DNA of 64,000 nt, taken from NCBI RefSeq assembly GCF_020740795.1, contig NC_067312.1, forward strand, positions 59,644,405 to 59,708,404. Direction: 5' to 3'. This DNA is from Apus apus (lineage: Eukaryota; Chordata; Aves; Apodiformes; Apodidae). Positions 13,201 to 28,200 of the stretch are shown piece after piece. The notes under the pieces were generated by a model. The model had not been told where the DNA came from, did no database searches, and saw only the letters and a list, made by a program, of their open reading frames with translations. Numbering within the stretch: the stretch's first letter is position 1; the number at the start of each line of letters is the position of its first letter. The translations under genes were made by a program, and so were the position numbers.

Positions 13201-16200
13201 GAATAAAACTGTATTTAGCTGTATCTAGTGCTAAAATTGTTTCAGACACAAGATGGGGAGTAAACAGGCAGATGATACCTGACTAGTTTCCCTATAATCA
13301 AGCCAGACATTTCCGGTCTCATTTGAAGTGACGTTGATACTTGCCATTACCCACTGAGAAAATAAAATTATTTTGTAGCTGCTACTTTCGCTTGAGCTCC
13401 TAAAATTTGAGTGAACAGCCCCTGATAGTAGGATTCCTCAGCCTTTTTATTAGGGTTCAGGCTTGCTGTGTAAATTGGGAAGAAAAAAAGTAAGCTTTAA
13501 ATGTGTTACCTAAAGCAGTTTTGCCAGTCTTTTCTTGTTAATACAGGTATACCAAGGTAGGAGGAAAGCCAGACTTGCATCTTCTGTCTGTAGAAGACAC
13601 GCCAAAATATTCCTTCTGGAATCATCTTGGTTGTTTTTTAATGTGGTCATCAAGAGTAAATGGTTACAAAGCCACCTTCTAGGAAAAGGGGTCATAATTG
13701 AGGGAGTAAGCTTGTGATCTCCAAACTAAACGTAGAGATGGCCGGAGCCTGTACAATATTGTAATTGTAGAAATTTATGATTACTTAAAGTTAGCATGTT
13801 ACTGCCTAAATTTTCTGTGTGCAGTTAAATGTGTAGCTGTACCATGTCAACTCTGATGTCTTTTTCTGATCAAGATGATTCCTGATTTTTTAATTTGATT
13901 TTTTTTTTAAACTAAAATAATTATCTTTCAGCTGTTCAACTGGTGATTTTATCGTTAGGTTCTTGGAGATAATTTCAAGCTGCAAACATACTGGCTTGAA
14001 TTCTGTAGGTGAAAGACAAGCCATTTTGAGGCCTTTTAAAAAAATCACAGCTGTGGGTTCTTCCTCCCCCACCCAAGCATTAATGCAAAACGATGTGCTT
14101 AAGCAAAGATGACCTAAAAGATTTAATGTTCTTTTTATTTTTTATGTATTCTTTTCCTATGATAAAGGCTGGAACTAAAGGGATGAGTTGTGGTACAACA
14201 AACAGGTGATTCAGTTCTGGTACAGAATTAAGAGAGAGTTATGTTTGATAGTCATGTAGATTCAGGCTACAAAATGTTTTCTTTTTATTTGAGCAGGCAT
14301 CCTACTGCTCCAAGTAAATGGGATGAACTGAAGAATATCTCTTCTTATGATTTATGTATGTTCTTTGTAAAGGCTGTAGCAGAAGGGTAGAAGGAAACAC
14401 CTGTCAAGACCTCTTTTCTTCTTGTTCAGTAACTTGATGATTAGTGTTCTGTGAGTTTAGCATTGCATCACAAACTGTTAGTTGTAGTACAGTCTTATTT
14501 CTCAAAATATCAAACAGTTTGTAGCACAAGAGTGCTACATGTTCTTGGTTAAGTGGACCATAAACCTGCTTTAAGGCTTTTTCTGTAATCCAAATGGCAA
14601 TCTGCATTACAGTTTTATTTTCCTGTTGATGCTCCTCTGAGAAGGGCAAGGAAGGATTCATAGGCATGTGCCCTGTTAAGCTGTAAAGCAGATTAATCCC
14701 TGCACAGTGCCTGCTAGTGTGTGATTGAAGTACATTTAATATTAATTTTCTTGATGAAACTGAATTACCTGTTTTAATGTATTATAATAAAAAAGGTGCA
14801 TATGTTGATGTAATTCTTATCCATATGGATAACAATAACTGCTTGTGTGGTAAATGCAGCTTGGGCTGACTTGGTTCTTAGTTTTCTTCCCTTAAAAGCT
14901 GTGATACAGTTGCATTTGGGAAGGCTGCAGACAGCCATTAATAAAAGGGCTCCTATTAGCTGCAGTAACTGTGAGGATTTGCCCAGCTTATCCTGAGATG
15001 CTAAGTAAGCTTTCTTGTTTTCTTTCCTGTTTAGATTAATAGGTGGATCTGATAACAAACTAATTTACCGACACTATGCCACCTTGTATTTTGTCTTCTG
15101 TGTGGATTCTTCAGAAAGTGAGCTTGGCATTTTAGACCTCATACAAGTAAGTGGTTTTTTGCTGCTTTGTTGGGTTTTGTGGTTTGGTTTTTTGTTTGTT
15201 TGTTTTTGTGGGGTTTTTTATTATTATTTTTTGTTGTTGTTGTTTCTTTGTTTTGTTTTTGTTTTGTTTTTTAATGTGTGGAATTCTATTTTTAGTAATT
15301 AGAACTTCAATATTTAGCTGTGTCTTTTTCTGTTAATATTTGGAAGTGAAGGTGACTTTCATTCTGTCAACACAGCCAAAGTGCTGAGTATTACTTTTAG
15401 ATTGTTTGCTGTTTTCTGGATTGTCTTTTTGAATACGTCATATCCCAGGTTGGTGAGAAAGCAAGGAAACTGTTTGGAACCTACTGAACAATCAGCAGCT
15501 ATTTTCTGCTGCAGCTTTTAAAGGCCTTGTTTTGGCTGCAGATAAAAATGCTGCAGTTCAAATACTTCCTAGGTAACTTTAGATGATGAGCACCTTAATA
15601 CATAGAGCTGCGTGGGTGTGTATGCACACAAAGACACATGTATATGTATTCACTGCAAGTATGTAATAGATTAATACACGCAACACATCAGCCACTTTGG
15701 ATTAAACTTTTCTTGTGGCTGTCTATTCCCAGATGATCTTCTGATGAGAAGCTCCTGCTGCACTTTGAGGTACAGGCAAGGCCATGCAGGTGACATTGTC
15801 ACCAGTAGCAAGTGAGAGCTGCTTGTTAGGCTCCTCTGTTACAGTGAGCTGACTGAGTTTATCCTTCAGCCAAGGAATCTGTGCAACAGAGCACAGGCAT
15901 GTGCTTACCCAGGTTAGGTGTGGATCACCAGCTCCTAAACAATGATCTCTTGGTCAGAATCAATACATTCTACTCCTTGATGCACCTGCAGTTTATCTTC
16001 CCCAAGGCATTGTAAGTTATGGATACGTTAATAAGATACAGGCTTCTCAGGCCCAGTAGAGGAGGCATGGCCTGTTCAAAATCACTAACTTGGTGAATAC
16101 AGTATCTTCTGCTGGCCTTCAAATACATGTGATTTAAACTGTTAAATATGTCTCTATGAACTCAGCAACAAAAATAATGTCTGGTAATGTGCACACTTCT

Positions 16201-19200
16201 GTTATGAGAACTCTGACTACACCAGTGATTTGTCAACATAAATTTGCACATAAACAGTTTCACTTACGATTGTTAGTGTAGTCAGATGGGGCAAAAAAAT
16301 GGATCTTTGAGATACATATATATATATATGATCTGCTTACTGTTAAACCTTTTAAAAGCTTATCAAGATAATTAATTTATTATATGTAAGCAAAATCTGT
16401 GGTATCCTGAGACATGGGCCTGTATCTATTGATAATTTCACTGCAGAAAGCACTGTGAGCCTTAAGGGCCCCACAATTCCCTGCAGACCTGTCTTGAAGC
16501 TGAGTATCTTCTCATAGTCACCTACTAGTGTTTAATGCTTTTTTGAACAGTAGATCCAAATTGCTTTCTGAGTGGCTGTGTGGGTGGCAGGGAACAGAAC
16601 TTTTTCTACATTCTTATATAATATTGGGTCGTAGAAACATTTTTGCAGGATCCGAACAGTGTGAGCTACTGATTGTTACAATGGACTTACCTGTTTGTGG
16701 CAGTTAATTGGACAGAGTTGCTTTCTTGCTTAGTGTGTCTTCTTACTTGGAAGTGCTAAAATACTTGTGAACTGGGAGAAGATGCATGTTAATATTTAAT
16801 TTGATTCAGGATGTTTTTCAGGTGAAGTGGATATTGTAAGTATCTTATGTTTAATCAGATAAGAAGGATAGGATTTATGTAGATTGATCTGGCCTGTTAC
16901 ATTTTGCAGGCCCATTATGCATGTTCAACTAAGCTATTACTCATTATGGTATATTAAAAATGTCACATCAGTAGCTTCCAATTATTTTTAGTGTAACTGT
17001 GTAACCTAACTTTAAGGTGTTGAAGGAAATTGTTTGAGCCTACTACTACCTATGTTTTTGTAGCTTTCAAACTCTCTGAATTAGGAAGATCTTAAACTTT
17101 TCTCTAAATAGTTTTCCCTCTTATGCCAGAATTATTTTGATGGATTTTCGTCTCTCAGGTTTTTTTAATTTTTCCATTATCCCTTGATGTTAAATTACGT
17201 GCTAGTATAATCACTTGCAGAAAACAGAAATAATATTTATAGAAATACTTCACTTTTTTCCTGACCTTTATAATTTTGTTTATAAATGCAATCTTACCAC
17301 AGTTTCTGCACCTGTTCAGTATTCCCATTTCTCTAGCTCACTGTAATTCAACCATATGATTATAGTTGAAAATATACAGAGATTAGTTAAACATTTTTAA
17401 ATTTCACTCTGGCTCACAAGAAGGATCTGGTTAATCCTCTTAGCAATAGCCATCAGAATTAAATGTATCTTACCCCAGAAAGTCACCCACAGAAAGTTTA
17501 TTATTACATCTCAACCCCACCTGCAAAACGAACTGGCAGTGTATACACATACACACCTACTCAAGCAAATAAGCTTTGTCTGGTTTTTGTTCAGAAATGT
17601 TGAATCATTTTCAAACATCTTTGCTTATTATAGTTCAGAGGCAACACAGGTAAGACCAAGCCATTTGGACTTTTTTATGAATCATACATACACTGAATTG
17701 TTTAAAGTAGAGGGACGAGTTTACGTAGAGGGCCAGTTTATGATCTCATGAAAATAAACTGATAAAATTGAACTTGTTTTGGTTTTTTGGAGGCGGCTTT
17801 TTTTGTGCTGCTGGTTGGACTTTGTGATCTCGGAGGTTCTTTCCAACCATGATGATTCTGCGATTCTGTGAATATTAACCTAGAACTCAGTCTGGCACTT
17901 TCGAGTTCAGTGTCTTGTAAACGGAATAAATCTTTAGCAGATTAGATTACATATGGTAGTCTCCAGTTCTTTCCAGTGTAAAGCTTTTCTGCAGTACTTA
18001 AGATACTCATTGAAGGCCACTTACATCACCATTAGGTCAGAGCTGTTTCACAGGAAAATCTTCTTGGCTCGGGCTTAACAAATGGACTGTCTGTGTTACA
18101 AATCACCTCAGATTTTTTATTGTGTTCAAACTAAGATGGGTTGGAACACCTCAGGCAAATGCATACTGTTAATTTCTGTCCATTTTCTTTCTTTTGTAAC
18201 ACAAACATAAGATTAAGTCTATTGGTTTTGATTAATTGGATGGGAAATAGGTCAGCTACTTGGTAGGTTTTGCAGTCTTTCTTTTGAATGCAGTGTAAAT
18301 TGCATCCTGGGTTGTAGCTGTTTCACACTCCATTAATCAGCCTGCGATGTAGGTTATTGCACATGGAAATAAAATGCATAAGAAAATATGACTAGCTGTT
18401 ATATTGTGAGGAAAAACTGAGTGGTATTTACATACCTGACTATCTTACGGACCTAAAAGCCAAGTCCTAGCATTTTTGAGAATTTAGCCCATTGCTGTAC
18501 TTCCAAGACATGTTGACTTGAGTAAGCAGCTGAATCTGTGAGATCAGTCTTCCATGAAGAGTTGTATATATCCTTGAAAGATTCTGTTCAGTGAAATGTA
18601 TATGGGAAATGCAGTGCAATTTATGAAAGATGTTTTCCTCAATTCTTAAAAGGTAAGTCTTCCAGACCAGAGATGCTTTTATGCTAATTAAATAAAAAAG
18701 GAAAAGGCATATGACATGGATACCTATTTTGGCAAAAAATCCCTAACTAGTTCTCAGTTAATGCTAGTATCTTACGTTGGAATTAGGTGGAAAGTAAAGG
18801 GCTGGAATTACGAACAAACAAACAAAAAAAGTTTTGACCTAAAAAGCCTTATTGTAATACATTAAGTCTATTGGTAGGTCTGCTTGCAAAACCTAACACT
18901 GATCAGCAAGACTTGTACAGTCTTTCCCGTATGCTGCAGTCTTGGCATCCTCTGTATGATATATAAATAGTTAAAAGAATATATATATATTTGAAGAAAA
19001 CTGGGATGTCAGTGTAAGTGTGGGGAAATGCAGTGGATACGCCAAGGATTGCTCAGTTAGAAAGGCTATGCAAACACTGTAGTTGTTTTCATATGCTTGG
19101 AATAATATGTGAGTGATGATTTACTAAAAGCAGAAGGCAAACCAGACTTACGTATGGACAACAGGCTGTATGATCAGACTATAATGCTCTAAATTAGTTG

Positions 19201-22200
19201 GCCTCTCAAGTAGCATTTGAACAATCAAAAACAGTGAAGGAGAGGACTCCATTGGCAGATTGAATTAATTTTGTATTAAGGTTTGACATTGCTGTTTAGC
19301 CTAGGAAGAGGAGTAGCATATTCTTGATAAGAATTACTCGTGTTGGTTTTACTTCATCTTTTGTACCTACTTTTGTTAGTATTTGACATTGTCTAGCATC
19401 AGATGCATTTAATGGATTACGTGTTCTGATTTTTCTGCTAGCCTTGTTATCTTTCCAATATTAATATATATTTTATTCCTTTGTCATCTTACTTGCCTAA
19501 TTAAAAAACAAGCCCTTTGTGGTAAAGGTGTTTTACGTTTTGATATATTGCTGCGTATAGGGAGCTCCTGGCTTGTATATATGCAGTAGTAATTTGGTAT
19601 TTTGATTCAGGTACTTTACTCTCTGGCTGTGTACCTGGCTTTATTAAAGCGTATTTACTACAAAAGAAAGGCATGGCAGGGTTATTTTATTTTTTTATGT
19701 TGCATGGAGATGTGAATGGGTTATTCATTGAATTGTAAAAGATTATTCCTTGAAAAATTAAACACAAGGGGGGGCTAGCAATTCAATATGCTTTCATCCT
19801 TATTTTTCTGCTGTTTGACTCATTCATTTATGTTTCATTTCCGTTAACATCACAAGGTGCATTTAAACTGATGGGTGTGTTCCCTGAAAAAGTTGGTGTT
19901 TTCTGATTATTTTGATCTACAAGTTTTTAGCATCTGAAGTAATTACTGAAGTACTGAAATTCTTGCCATAGTATGCAGTTCATTTGACCCATCTACTGAA
20001 GTTATGATGCAAGTGTCCCTGATTTTATTTTCCGTATTATTATTATTTGATGTTGTCTTAAAATAGGTCAAGGAATGTTAATGTAAAAAGATCTACATTG
20101 CCTTGTAGACTAATACTTTTAAAGACCAGCTATTTGTGGTAGTTGTATACCTTGTCAGAGCTGGCTTTACTCTTGCTGAACTCTCCATCATGAATAGGAG
20201 ATTGAGGAAGTTTCCAAAGTTTCCATGAAAAATTCTTAGCCAGTGAAAAATCCCTCTGAAGAATATTTAGTGCCAGCTGATTTCCCTTAGATTAAAAAAT
20301 GTTTAGCTTGCATTACTGATCATGCATTGGAAGCAGAGATCTCTTGAGTTGATTCAGTGTGTGGTGGTGTCACTAAGTCATGGGTAAAGGTTTAAAAGTA
20401 ACTGCTGTAACTATGAATCAAGTATTTATTATAGAAGAAGCCCTAGTTCCTGGAAGAAGGTCACAAAAATAAAACTTCTGTGTTGATGTGTGGGCATACA
20501 CATTGCTAATACGTGCACATATCTGTTGGGAGCCCTTTTGGAGGATTTTTGGGCGGTTTGTTTTTTTAAACATATTCCTTTGTTTTCCAAGGAACTAGAT
20601 GGATGTCAAAGTCAGAGTATGTAAATCTATATGTGAACTTGATGATGTATTTAAAAAATAGTGTAAAACTGTTAGCTCTGTCAACTAAAACCTTGGGATA
20701 AAGGTTACATTTACACTCTATTTCCAATCTTCTTCCTGCAGCTAATACCAAACAGCACTGTCCTTGTAACCACATTCTCCTAAGGTGCAAGGAAAGTAAG
20801 AGAACATCTTGGTCATTTGTCTTGCTGCACTTAGTTGTGAACTGTGTAGTTTATTCTGCTTAACACACACATTCTTTTTGTTTGCTCGCGCCCCTTCTTT
20901 GTAGAAGACTTTTTATCACAACAAATTAACAACTGCTTAAAGACAAAAAAAAATCTGCTTTGCTTAGTCTCAGTATAGTTTAACTAATAATTAAGATTAA
21001 TAATGAACCATGTTAATTTACTTAGCTGTTGTCAGCGAACCTTATTGTCTTGAGTCTGCCTCTGAAAATGCACTGTGTTCCTCATTTTAAATTACGGATT
21101 GGTATTAAAGAATAATTCTTGTTCTAAATGCATGGAACATTAGTTAGATCTTGTTTAACTTTAAAATGGAGATTTGTAATAGTTGTAGTAGCAACAGCAC
21201 CACGTGATCCTCTTTTATAGTGTAAGCAGGATCTGGGAGAGGGATTCAGAAATGGAAGACTTCTATCTTGATATGCAAGGTAGACAACTGGAAATGCCTG
21301 TTATCAAGTAGACCTGTTTCTCTGGGTCTGTAGACCTAAATATGTATCAATAGAAGTAGGCCTTTTCTTAACTTTATTTTTGTCAGCAGAACATGGCTTC
21401 TCATTCCTATTTCTCTGGGCCTAGGCAGTTTGAAATCTCATTCCTCTCAAAGACTAAGATGGGGTTAATAAACCATGCTGAAAAGAGAGAGAATGAAAAC
21501 CAGATGTTTAACTTCTGCCGTGTTGCTGTTTTAGGGTTTGAGTTTAGAATTGAAAAAAAAACAAATCCCAACAGTGACAACTTAATAAACAATATTAAAT
21601 GCATATTGTGACAAAACAACTTTGAAACCAAGATTAAAATTTTTCCAGAAGTTGCAGTTTATTTGCTAGTCATTAATAAGTTCTTACAGAAATTATTTTT
21701 GATTTTAAGGACCAGAAGCTCTCAAGCTTAACCATATGTTTAATTTGAAGGTCTTGGCATCTAAGTCAGTAGGAGTTATCCCTTGCATGAAGGAAATTGA
21801 GCTTATACATATCTTAAGACTGGAGTCTTTTGTCAGCACTCACCACAAACACACAGTGATTGGAATTCAGGAGTTTTGGAAGTGCAAGTAATCTTTTCAT
21901 TATCTGGCCTAACTGGTAACTGGGATGCTTTTAGTGTACCAAAACTGGCTAACATGAATGCCAAGGAATCTGCTACAGAAGTACCCAGAACACAGCAACA
22001 AACAGTCAGTGTCTGTCAGAGATCATCATTGGCTGGATTTCAGCAGCTGCTTGGATTTTTCTGCTTTGCGCACTTACATTCTAGATTTCAGGGAGGGGGT
22101 TATTTGCCTGCGTACAAACTGCTGGGCTTTTCTAATTTTATGTGGTGATATCCCTGAGAGGATCAGGAGCCAGCTACCTTTTTTCTTGTTCCACCCTGAA

Positions 22201-25200
22201 TTCACGAGGTGAAAGTTTCTGTACTGTTGCTGGAAGCTGTAATGCTGGCAAACTTGCATGATGCTGGCACTTTGCATTGCCCATGTGTCTCTGTGTGGCA
22301 AAGTAAACAATAGTCTGGCTAACCAGAAGATGCCTGTAATCTAGTAATTGTTAAAAATTATTATAATTAGTATAATTATGAAAAAAAAACAACTAGCTGA
22401 TTTTTTTGCTGAATAGTTGGATTCCAATGAAATGGGAAGGAGCAGTTTGAATCTCACCTGAGAAAATTGTAGCATGAATGATGTGACCCTTTTTCAAGAT
22501 GCCACTTTTGTTTAAAGTCATGACTTTTAGCAGACTTATAACATAAACTGACTTGTGCATACAGTTTTGCCCTGTACAAATAACATGCCAATGACACAGT
22601 AATGTTAACAAGTTAATTTCTATAGATGCTTTTAATGCCTCAAAGTCTGCCCAGTGTTCATTTCCTGTTTATTTGCATTTATTAAACCTCACACCTGTTG
22701 GAACTATTGAGTTTCTGTTAAAGCTTGACCTCTGGTGTTTTTTTTTCCTGTTTGCAGGTATTTGTGGAAACACTAGACAAATGTTTCGAAAATGTCTGTG
22801 AACTGGATTTAATTTTCCATGTAGACAAGGTACTGTGATGAGCTCCTGTAATATTTCTCGTTGGGCAAAATGTTTAGTTCAGCTGATACTTGGTATTAAA
22901 CTCTGCAGCAGTTCTGCTTCTGTTGTCAGTGAAATTGAGGCAGTTTCTATCAGCATATTATTTTTAAGACTTGAAAGCTGTGATGAAGCATGGTTTTTTG
23001 AGGAAGAATAATGTGGAAGATTTGCAGAGTGTTATTGCACATCTCATTGTCAAATTGCAGACATCTGAATATTCTTAGGGTATGACTTAGTGTCAAGAAG
23101 TAATTTGTTCTGTTTTGTTTATGGTTAGGTTTTACATTACTCAGAACTGAAATTGTTACAGGGTTTTCCACTTAGGGCTGGCAGTTGCCCTTCACATGCT
23201 ATGATTATGTAATTTAAATGTTGTCTGAATCTTTTAAGTCTCAAACAGGTACTATGTCTTTTATCAAACATGTATAAACAATCTTCTTTGAATATTCTCA
23301 GTTATCAGGAACAAGTGTGCTATTATTAATCTAATTTTGAGAAATGCCATTACTATAGTAATCTTTCGTTTAAAAGGATCTTGGCACATCTTGGTGTAAG
23401 ATGTAAGACGCTGAGAACTGAATATATAGAATCTATTCCTTCAGTTCCATTTTATGCCTACTGTTGCTTTCTGTGCAGTCACCTTTCCTCATCTGTGAAT
23501 GTTTTTTTTGCATCAATAGCAAAAGACACAAAAGGAGAATAAGACCAAAAAATAATTAAAAGTGGACTAAAAATAGTAACCAGTTAAGTATTGGAAATAA
23601 CCATTTGGAATTTACTCTCTTTTTTTCAAAATGAGGAAGTTCTTCTGGGAGAAACACTACCTTGACCAGACAGTGAAATTCAAATGACCTTGAGTAGGCA
23701 TTTGAACTGACAAATCATGAGCTGGTCTAGTCTGTCTGGAAGTCATTGCCTGTTTCCAAAATGGCAGATTAAAGTACAAAAGAATTTATTGGTGGTTTAT
23801 ATGTTGGCTTCAATCTTAAATAACCTGAATACTGGGGATTTTGATCTTTAGATGCAGTTGGAAAAAATGTCACAGAAAGCTATCGTAAGCATCTTTTACA
23901 GCTAAAATACTAGAATACATTCAGCTAGGGATGTAAGGAAATACTTTTATTTTTCCACAAGTTTTTGTTTCCTAGTGAAATACTCCTGGGAGTATCATGG
24001 TCTCTTCCAAGAGTTTATTATCTGATCAGAACAGTGAACCCTCCAGAATCAGATTGCAGCTTGAAGACAAGAAAATGTGTTTGCAAAATTTTCCTGGGAG
24101 TGTTTTCTTGATGCATTCCTTCTCCACCATTTGTTAAAGCATGTGTTCTTGCTTTTAGACAGAGCATAGAACTGAAGTAGGAAGCACTTTTTATTTTTGT
24201 AATAACACCTCAGAATTATTACTGCTTCTTCACTGCATCTGTCGTAAAGTGGGTAATGGCAATAACTACCAAAGGCTGGGTATTAACACCAGTCACACAA
24301 GAATGCTGCTATCCCTATAATATTCAAGTCTTCTGCTGTTCTGTGGGCAGCAGTGCTATGATGGCCCAGAAACCTGAAGTTTGTCTTCTGCCCTTTTGTA
24401 TCTGCAGGCAGTGCTCTCTTGTCAGTTACTTCTTAATCTGTAGCTTGCTTGCATGTTTCAGACTTCTTTCAGAACTTATACCAAGGGGAATTCATGCCTT
24501 GGTCAGATGCATTCTTTGAACCTGTGAATCTAATCCTTTCGCTTGTTATGCGGTGGTTGGATTGTTGCACTTGAGCTACAATCTTACTTGTATAATCAGT
24601 GGTCTATGTACTTGAGAAGCATTTATTTTTTTTCTTTTTAATTTATAAAATTGTAAAACAGTTCATCTTCCTTGTTCTTAGAAGCACTGAATAATTCATA
24701 CTCGAAGGGACCTCTGGAAGCCATGTGGTGTAGTTCCACTGCTCAAGCTTGGCCAGTTCTTGATTTTGTTTGTCCTCATATTACACAAAATGTCAGATGG
24801 GTCAGATCAGTTGTTCCCTGAACTGTCATACATAATGTGAACTTACTGTAGAGACCTTGCAGCATTACTTTTTTTTAAGGTGATGTTAACAGCTGGCCCT
24901 CTTGATGTCATCTATTAATCAATATCTGCATCTTCTACCAGGCTGGAAAAAAAAGACAGCAAACAATAAACCAAGCCAAACCCCCCAAAACCAAGTGCAA
25001 TCCACAGGCATTTGTTAAAAACCGTATGCAAAGGTGCTATTGCACATGCTGTGAATTCATAGTTGAAGATGTGACGCTAAGTAATATACTCAGTGAGGTC
25101 TAGTATCTCTTTCAATCCAAGTGATGATAGGGAACATTGATATTAATGATACTGTTTTCAAAAACCTTTGGAGATTTGTTTGGACACGTGTATAACTGCC

Positions 25201-28200
25201 ATGATCCTGCCACACTTGAGAAGTAGTAAGTGTTTGTTTATTCCTGAGCAATTTCATAATCTGGCTTTTATCACAGAATCATAGAATGCCAGGTTGGAAG
25301 GGACCTCAAGGATCATCTGGTTCAGTCTTTCTAGGTAACACTGAAAATTTCCTACTCGTCAAGAAGTCAAGGCTGGATAAGCCTTTGCAGAAGCTTAAAA
25401 ACACCACTGATCTTGGAATGCAATGTAATTGTGAATGAAGCTGCAAATCTGTCTACTTCTGAAACACATCTCTTGTACCATCTCTTCCCTAAGAAATTAC
25501 CAAACCTAATTTTGTAACTTTTTTTTGTAATTTATCAGGGAAAAGATTTCAATTTTGTTTCTGAGGTGTGGCACAAAACCACAAAAGTGTGAGGGCTTTT
25601 GTTATGCTACTTGGAATTAATCTTTAGAATTGTTTGATTTAGAGATTTGCTTTTATCCTTGATCCATGGGGAAATTGTGTGAGTATCCAAAATAATAGCA
25701 GAATTATGCTTTGAAGTACCAGGTTGCACAATGTATTTATTTCAGAAAAATAATGTTCCTTGTCTTCAGAACTACAATGGGATTAAAATATTATACATTA
25801 CATAATAACTCTGGATTTTTACTAGGAAATATGTGGAAGTGTGCTTTTTTAAAAGAAAAAAAATATCTTTTAGATAAGATGCAAATACAGACTCTGAAGC
25901 AGAGAATCATGAACCAGGGGTCACATCCCCAAATCAGGGTTGCAGGGCAGAGGGGTTTTACATGAACCCATTTTATTAATGTCCCCCATTGGCTTATGTA
26001 GGCCTTCAGTTTGAATCCTACCTGTCTGAGTCCTAGACGCTGAAGGCTCCCTGTTTTATGGTGTAACTCAGGTGTGTCAATTCTTCTCTAAGCCTAGTCT
26101 GGGTAACTGGTGGCTGAGCATCGCTATGTCTCTCTTCCTTCATATGCAGTTGCTATTGGTTCTTACACATCTGCGAACAATTTGTTTAACCTTTTAGAAC
26201 CTGTTGCTTAGATGTATTACTACTGTTTTTTGCTAATTGGAGCTTTTGTCTGAAGCCCTTGAATAGAAAACATGTACTGAAGAAAGATGAATGTGAAAAT
26301 TTCCTCTAGCATTGATAAGCAAAGTGGTATAGATAACAAGTTTGAACACAATTATGAGCAAAGAAAATACTGGAGAAATGAATATCAGTTTATGAGCTTT
26401 GTTCCCAAATGGTTTTAAATAAATTGCTAACATTAACTAAGTTACAGAAGGTATCTGTTCGTGTATGGATGATTCTAGACAACATATGTCCAGATGTTTG
26501 TATGACTTTTTAAATTTCAAAATTTTCTTTTGTTTGTTTTGTTGGTTTTTTTTAGGTCCACAATATATTAGCTGAAATGGTCATGGGTGGAATGGTTTTG
26601 GAGACCAACATGAATGAAATTGTCACTCAAATTGATGCTCAAAATAAACTGGAGAAATCAGAGGTAAGAGTGACACACTGTGTAGTTTCTGAATGAAAAA
26701 ATGCTTGTAGGAAGTGCATGCTATATAATGCTGTTTCTCCTTCAGTTGCAAACTATATACAGCTGCTTGCTTATAATGCTAAGAACTGACAATGTGTTTT
26801 TAGGTTAGGATGTGGTACCCTTTCATCATAAGTAATAATTGCTTACAGTCACTGCTGATTAGTTTTGCTATTTGTATCTAATAGCATTGTGTGCCATTGC
26901 AATTGAGATACTTCTGTAGTTGTCTAGGTTTCTCTTGCAGAAAGCATTTTATTTACAGTTTATTTATTATACTGGACTAGTGACTATAACACTTAAATTA
27001 AATAAAGAACCAAAGTGTGTATACAAAGATGACCTATTCCTCTATGCTAGTATCTTTCTAGCATCTGAAATAAATAGCCTATTTAGTGTCAGAATAATAC
27101 TGCAATACAAAGTAATAAATTGGACTGAAATGGACTAGATAGATTTTAAAGCCCAGTTTTAGACCCTATAAAGAAAATATAAATTCTGCCATTTTAGGAA
27201 TCTGAACATGTAGTTTTCAGTAGACCAGATTTGAGTGGGAAAATGATGTTCTGTATATGCCCGTAACAATCTGAGCAAGGGATACTCACAGAAGTTGTGG
27301 GAAACCCTTTTCAATTCAACAATTGCTGAATTTGTGTTTCAGAAAAAAACCCACTTAAGACTAATAAAGGATTTTAGAAATACTTTAGCTATGGCACAGA
27401 ATAATACAGCTCCTTTCATGTGTCCAGAAGTGCCTCATGAGCCAAATTACTATTAGTACATCTCAGTAGTTTCACAGAACAACAACACATCATCTAATTT
27501 TTGAAGTGTAATATTCAAACTTCTAAAAATTGGAGACTTCTAAAGTTGAAATCGTTTGAGTAGATTAAAATATTGCAGGTGGCATGAATATGAACTAAAT
27601 GACATTTTAGAAGACTCAGAAAACTTCCTAGTTTTAACTTTAGTGCAAAAAAGAGAGAAATGAATTCTTCAGCTTTTTTTGTGGTACAATGAGTACTGTT
27701 CTAATTCTGCAATCTCGCACTCCACTATCTCAAGTCTTTTAATACCTTTAGTTGTCTGATTTGCACAACTTCCAAACTTTATTCAAGAACAGGACAACAT
27801 TGTGGGAAAAACAGGAAAAAGCTAGGTATGATATGATACATTATACATCCAGAAAGATTGTATTGTATATTATGAAGATGTCCAATGTTCCTTTGAACAT
27901 TTTTCGCAAACTCAGAATGAACTATTGATCATAAAAATAAATATTTGGGATTAATCTCACAATTTTTACTGTGTTTTAATAACTGATGTATACATGTTCT
28001 TTTCTGTATTTGTTGAAAAGTTAACATAGTGTCCCAAAAGCTGAACTTACTGAGCAACTATGTTCTACCATGCATTATTCACATAGCAGTTTTACCTAAA
28101 AATATTTAATAGGGGTATTTATTCTTAATTATGTAAATTCTGTTACCAAATCAACTGTAGACAAGTCTCTGAGTAGTAATCTGAAACACTTCAGTGCAGC

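Larger units (their letters stand above)
22830..26555 (+). other. AP3S1: AP3S1 intron 4
   Basis: A 3.7-kb intron holding two small antisense CR1 tails (listed separately) and otherwise AT-rich sequence with no recognised exon. Confidence 0.7.
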
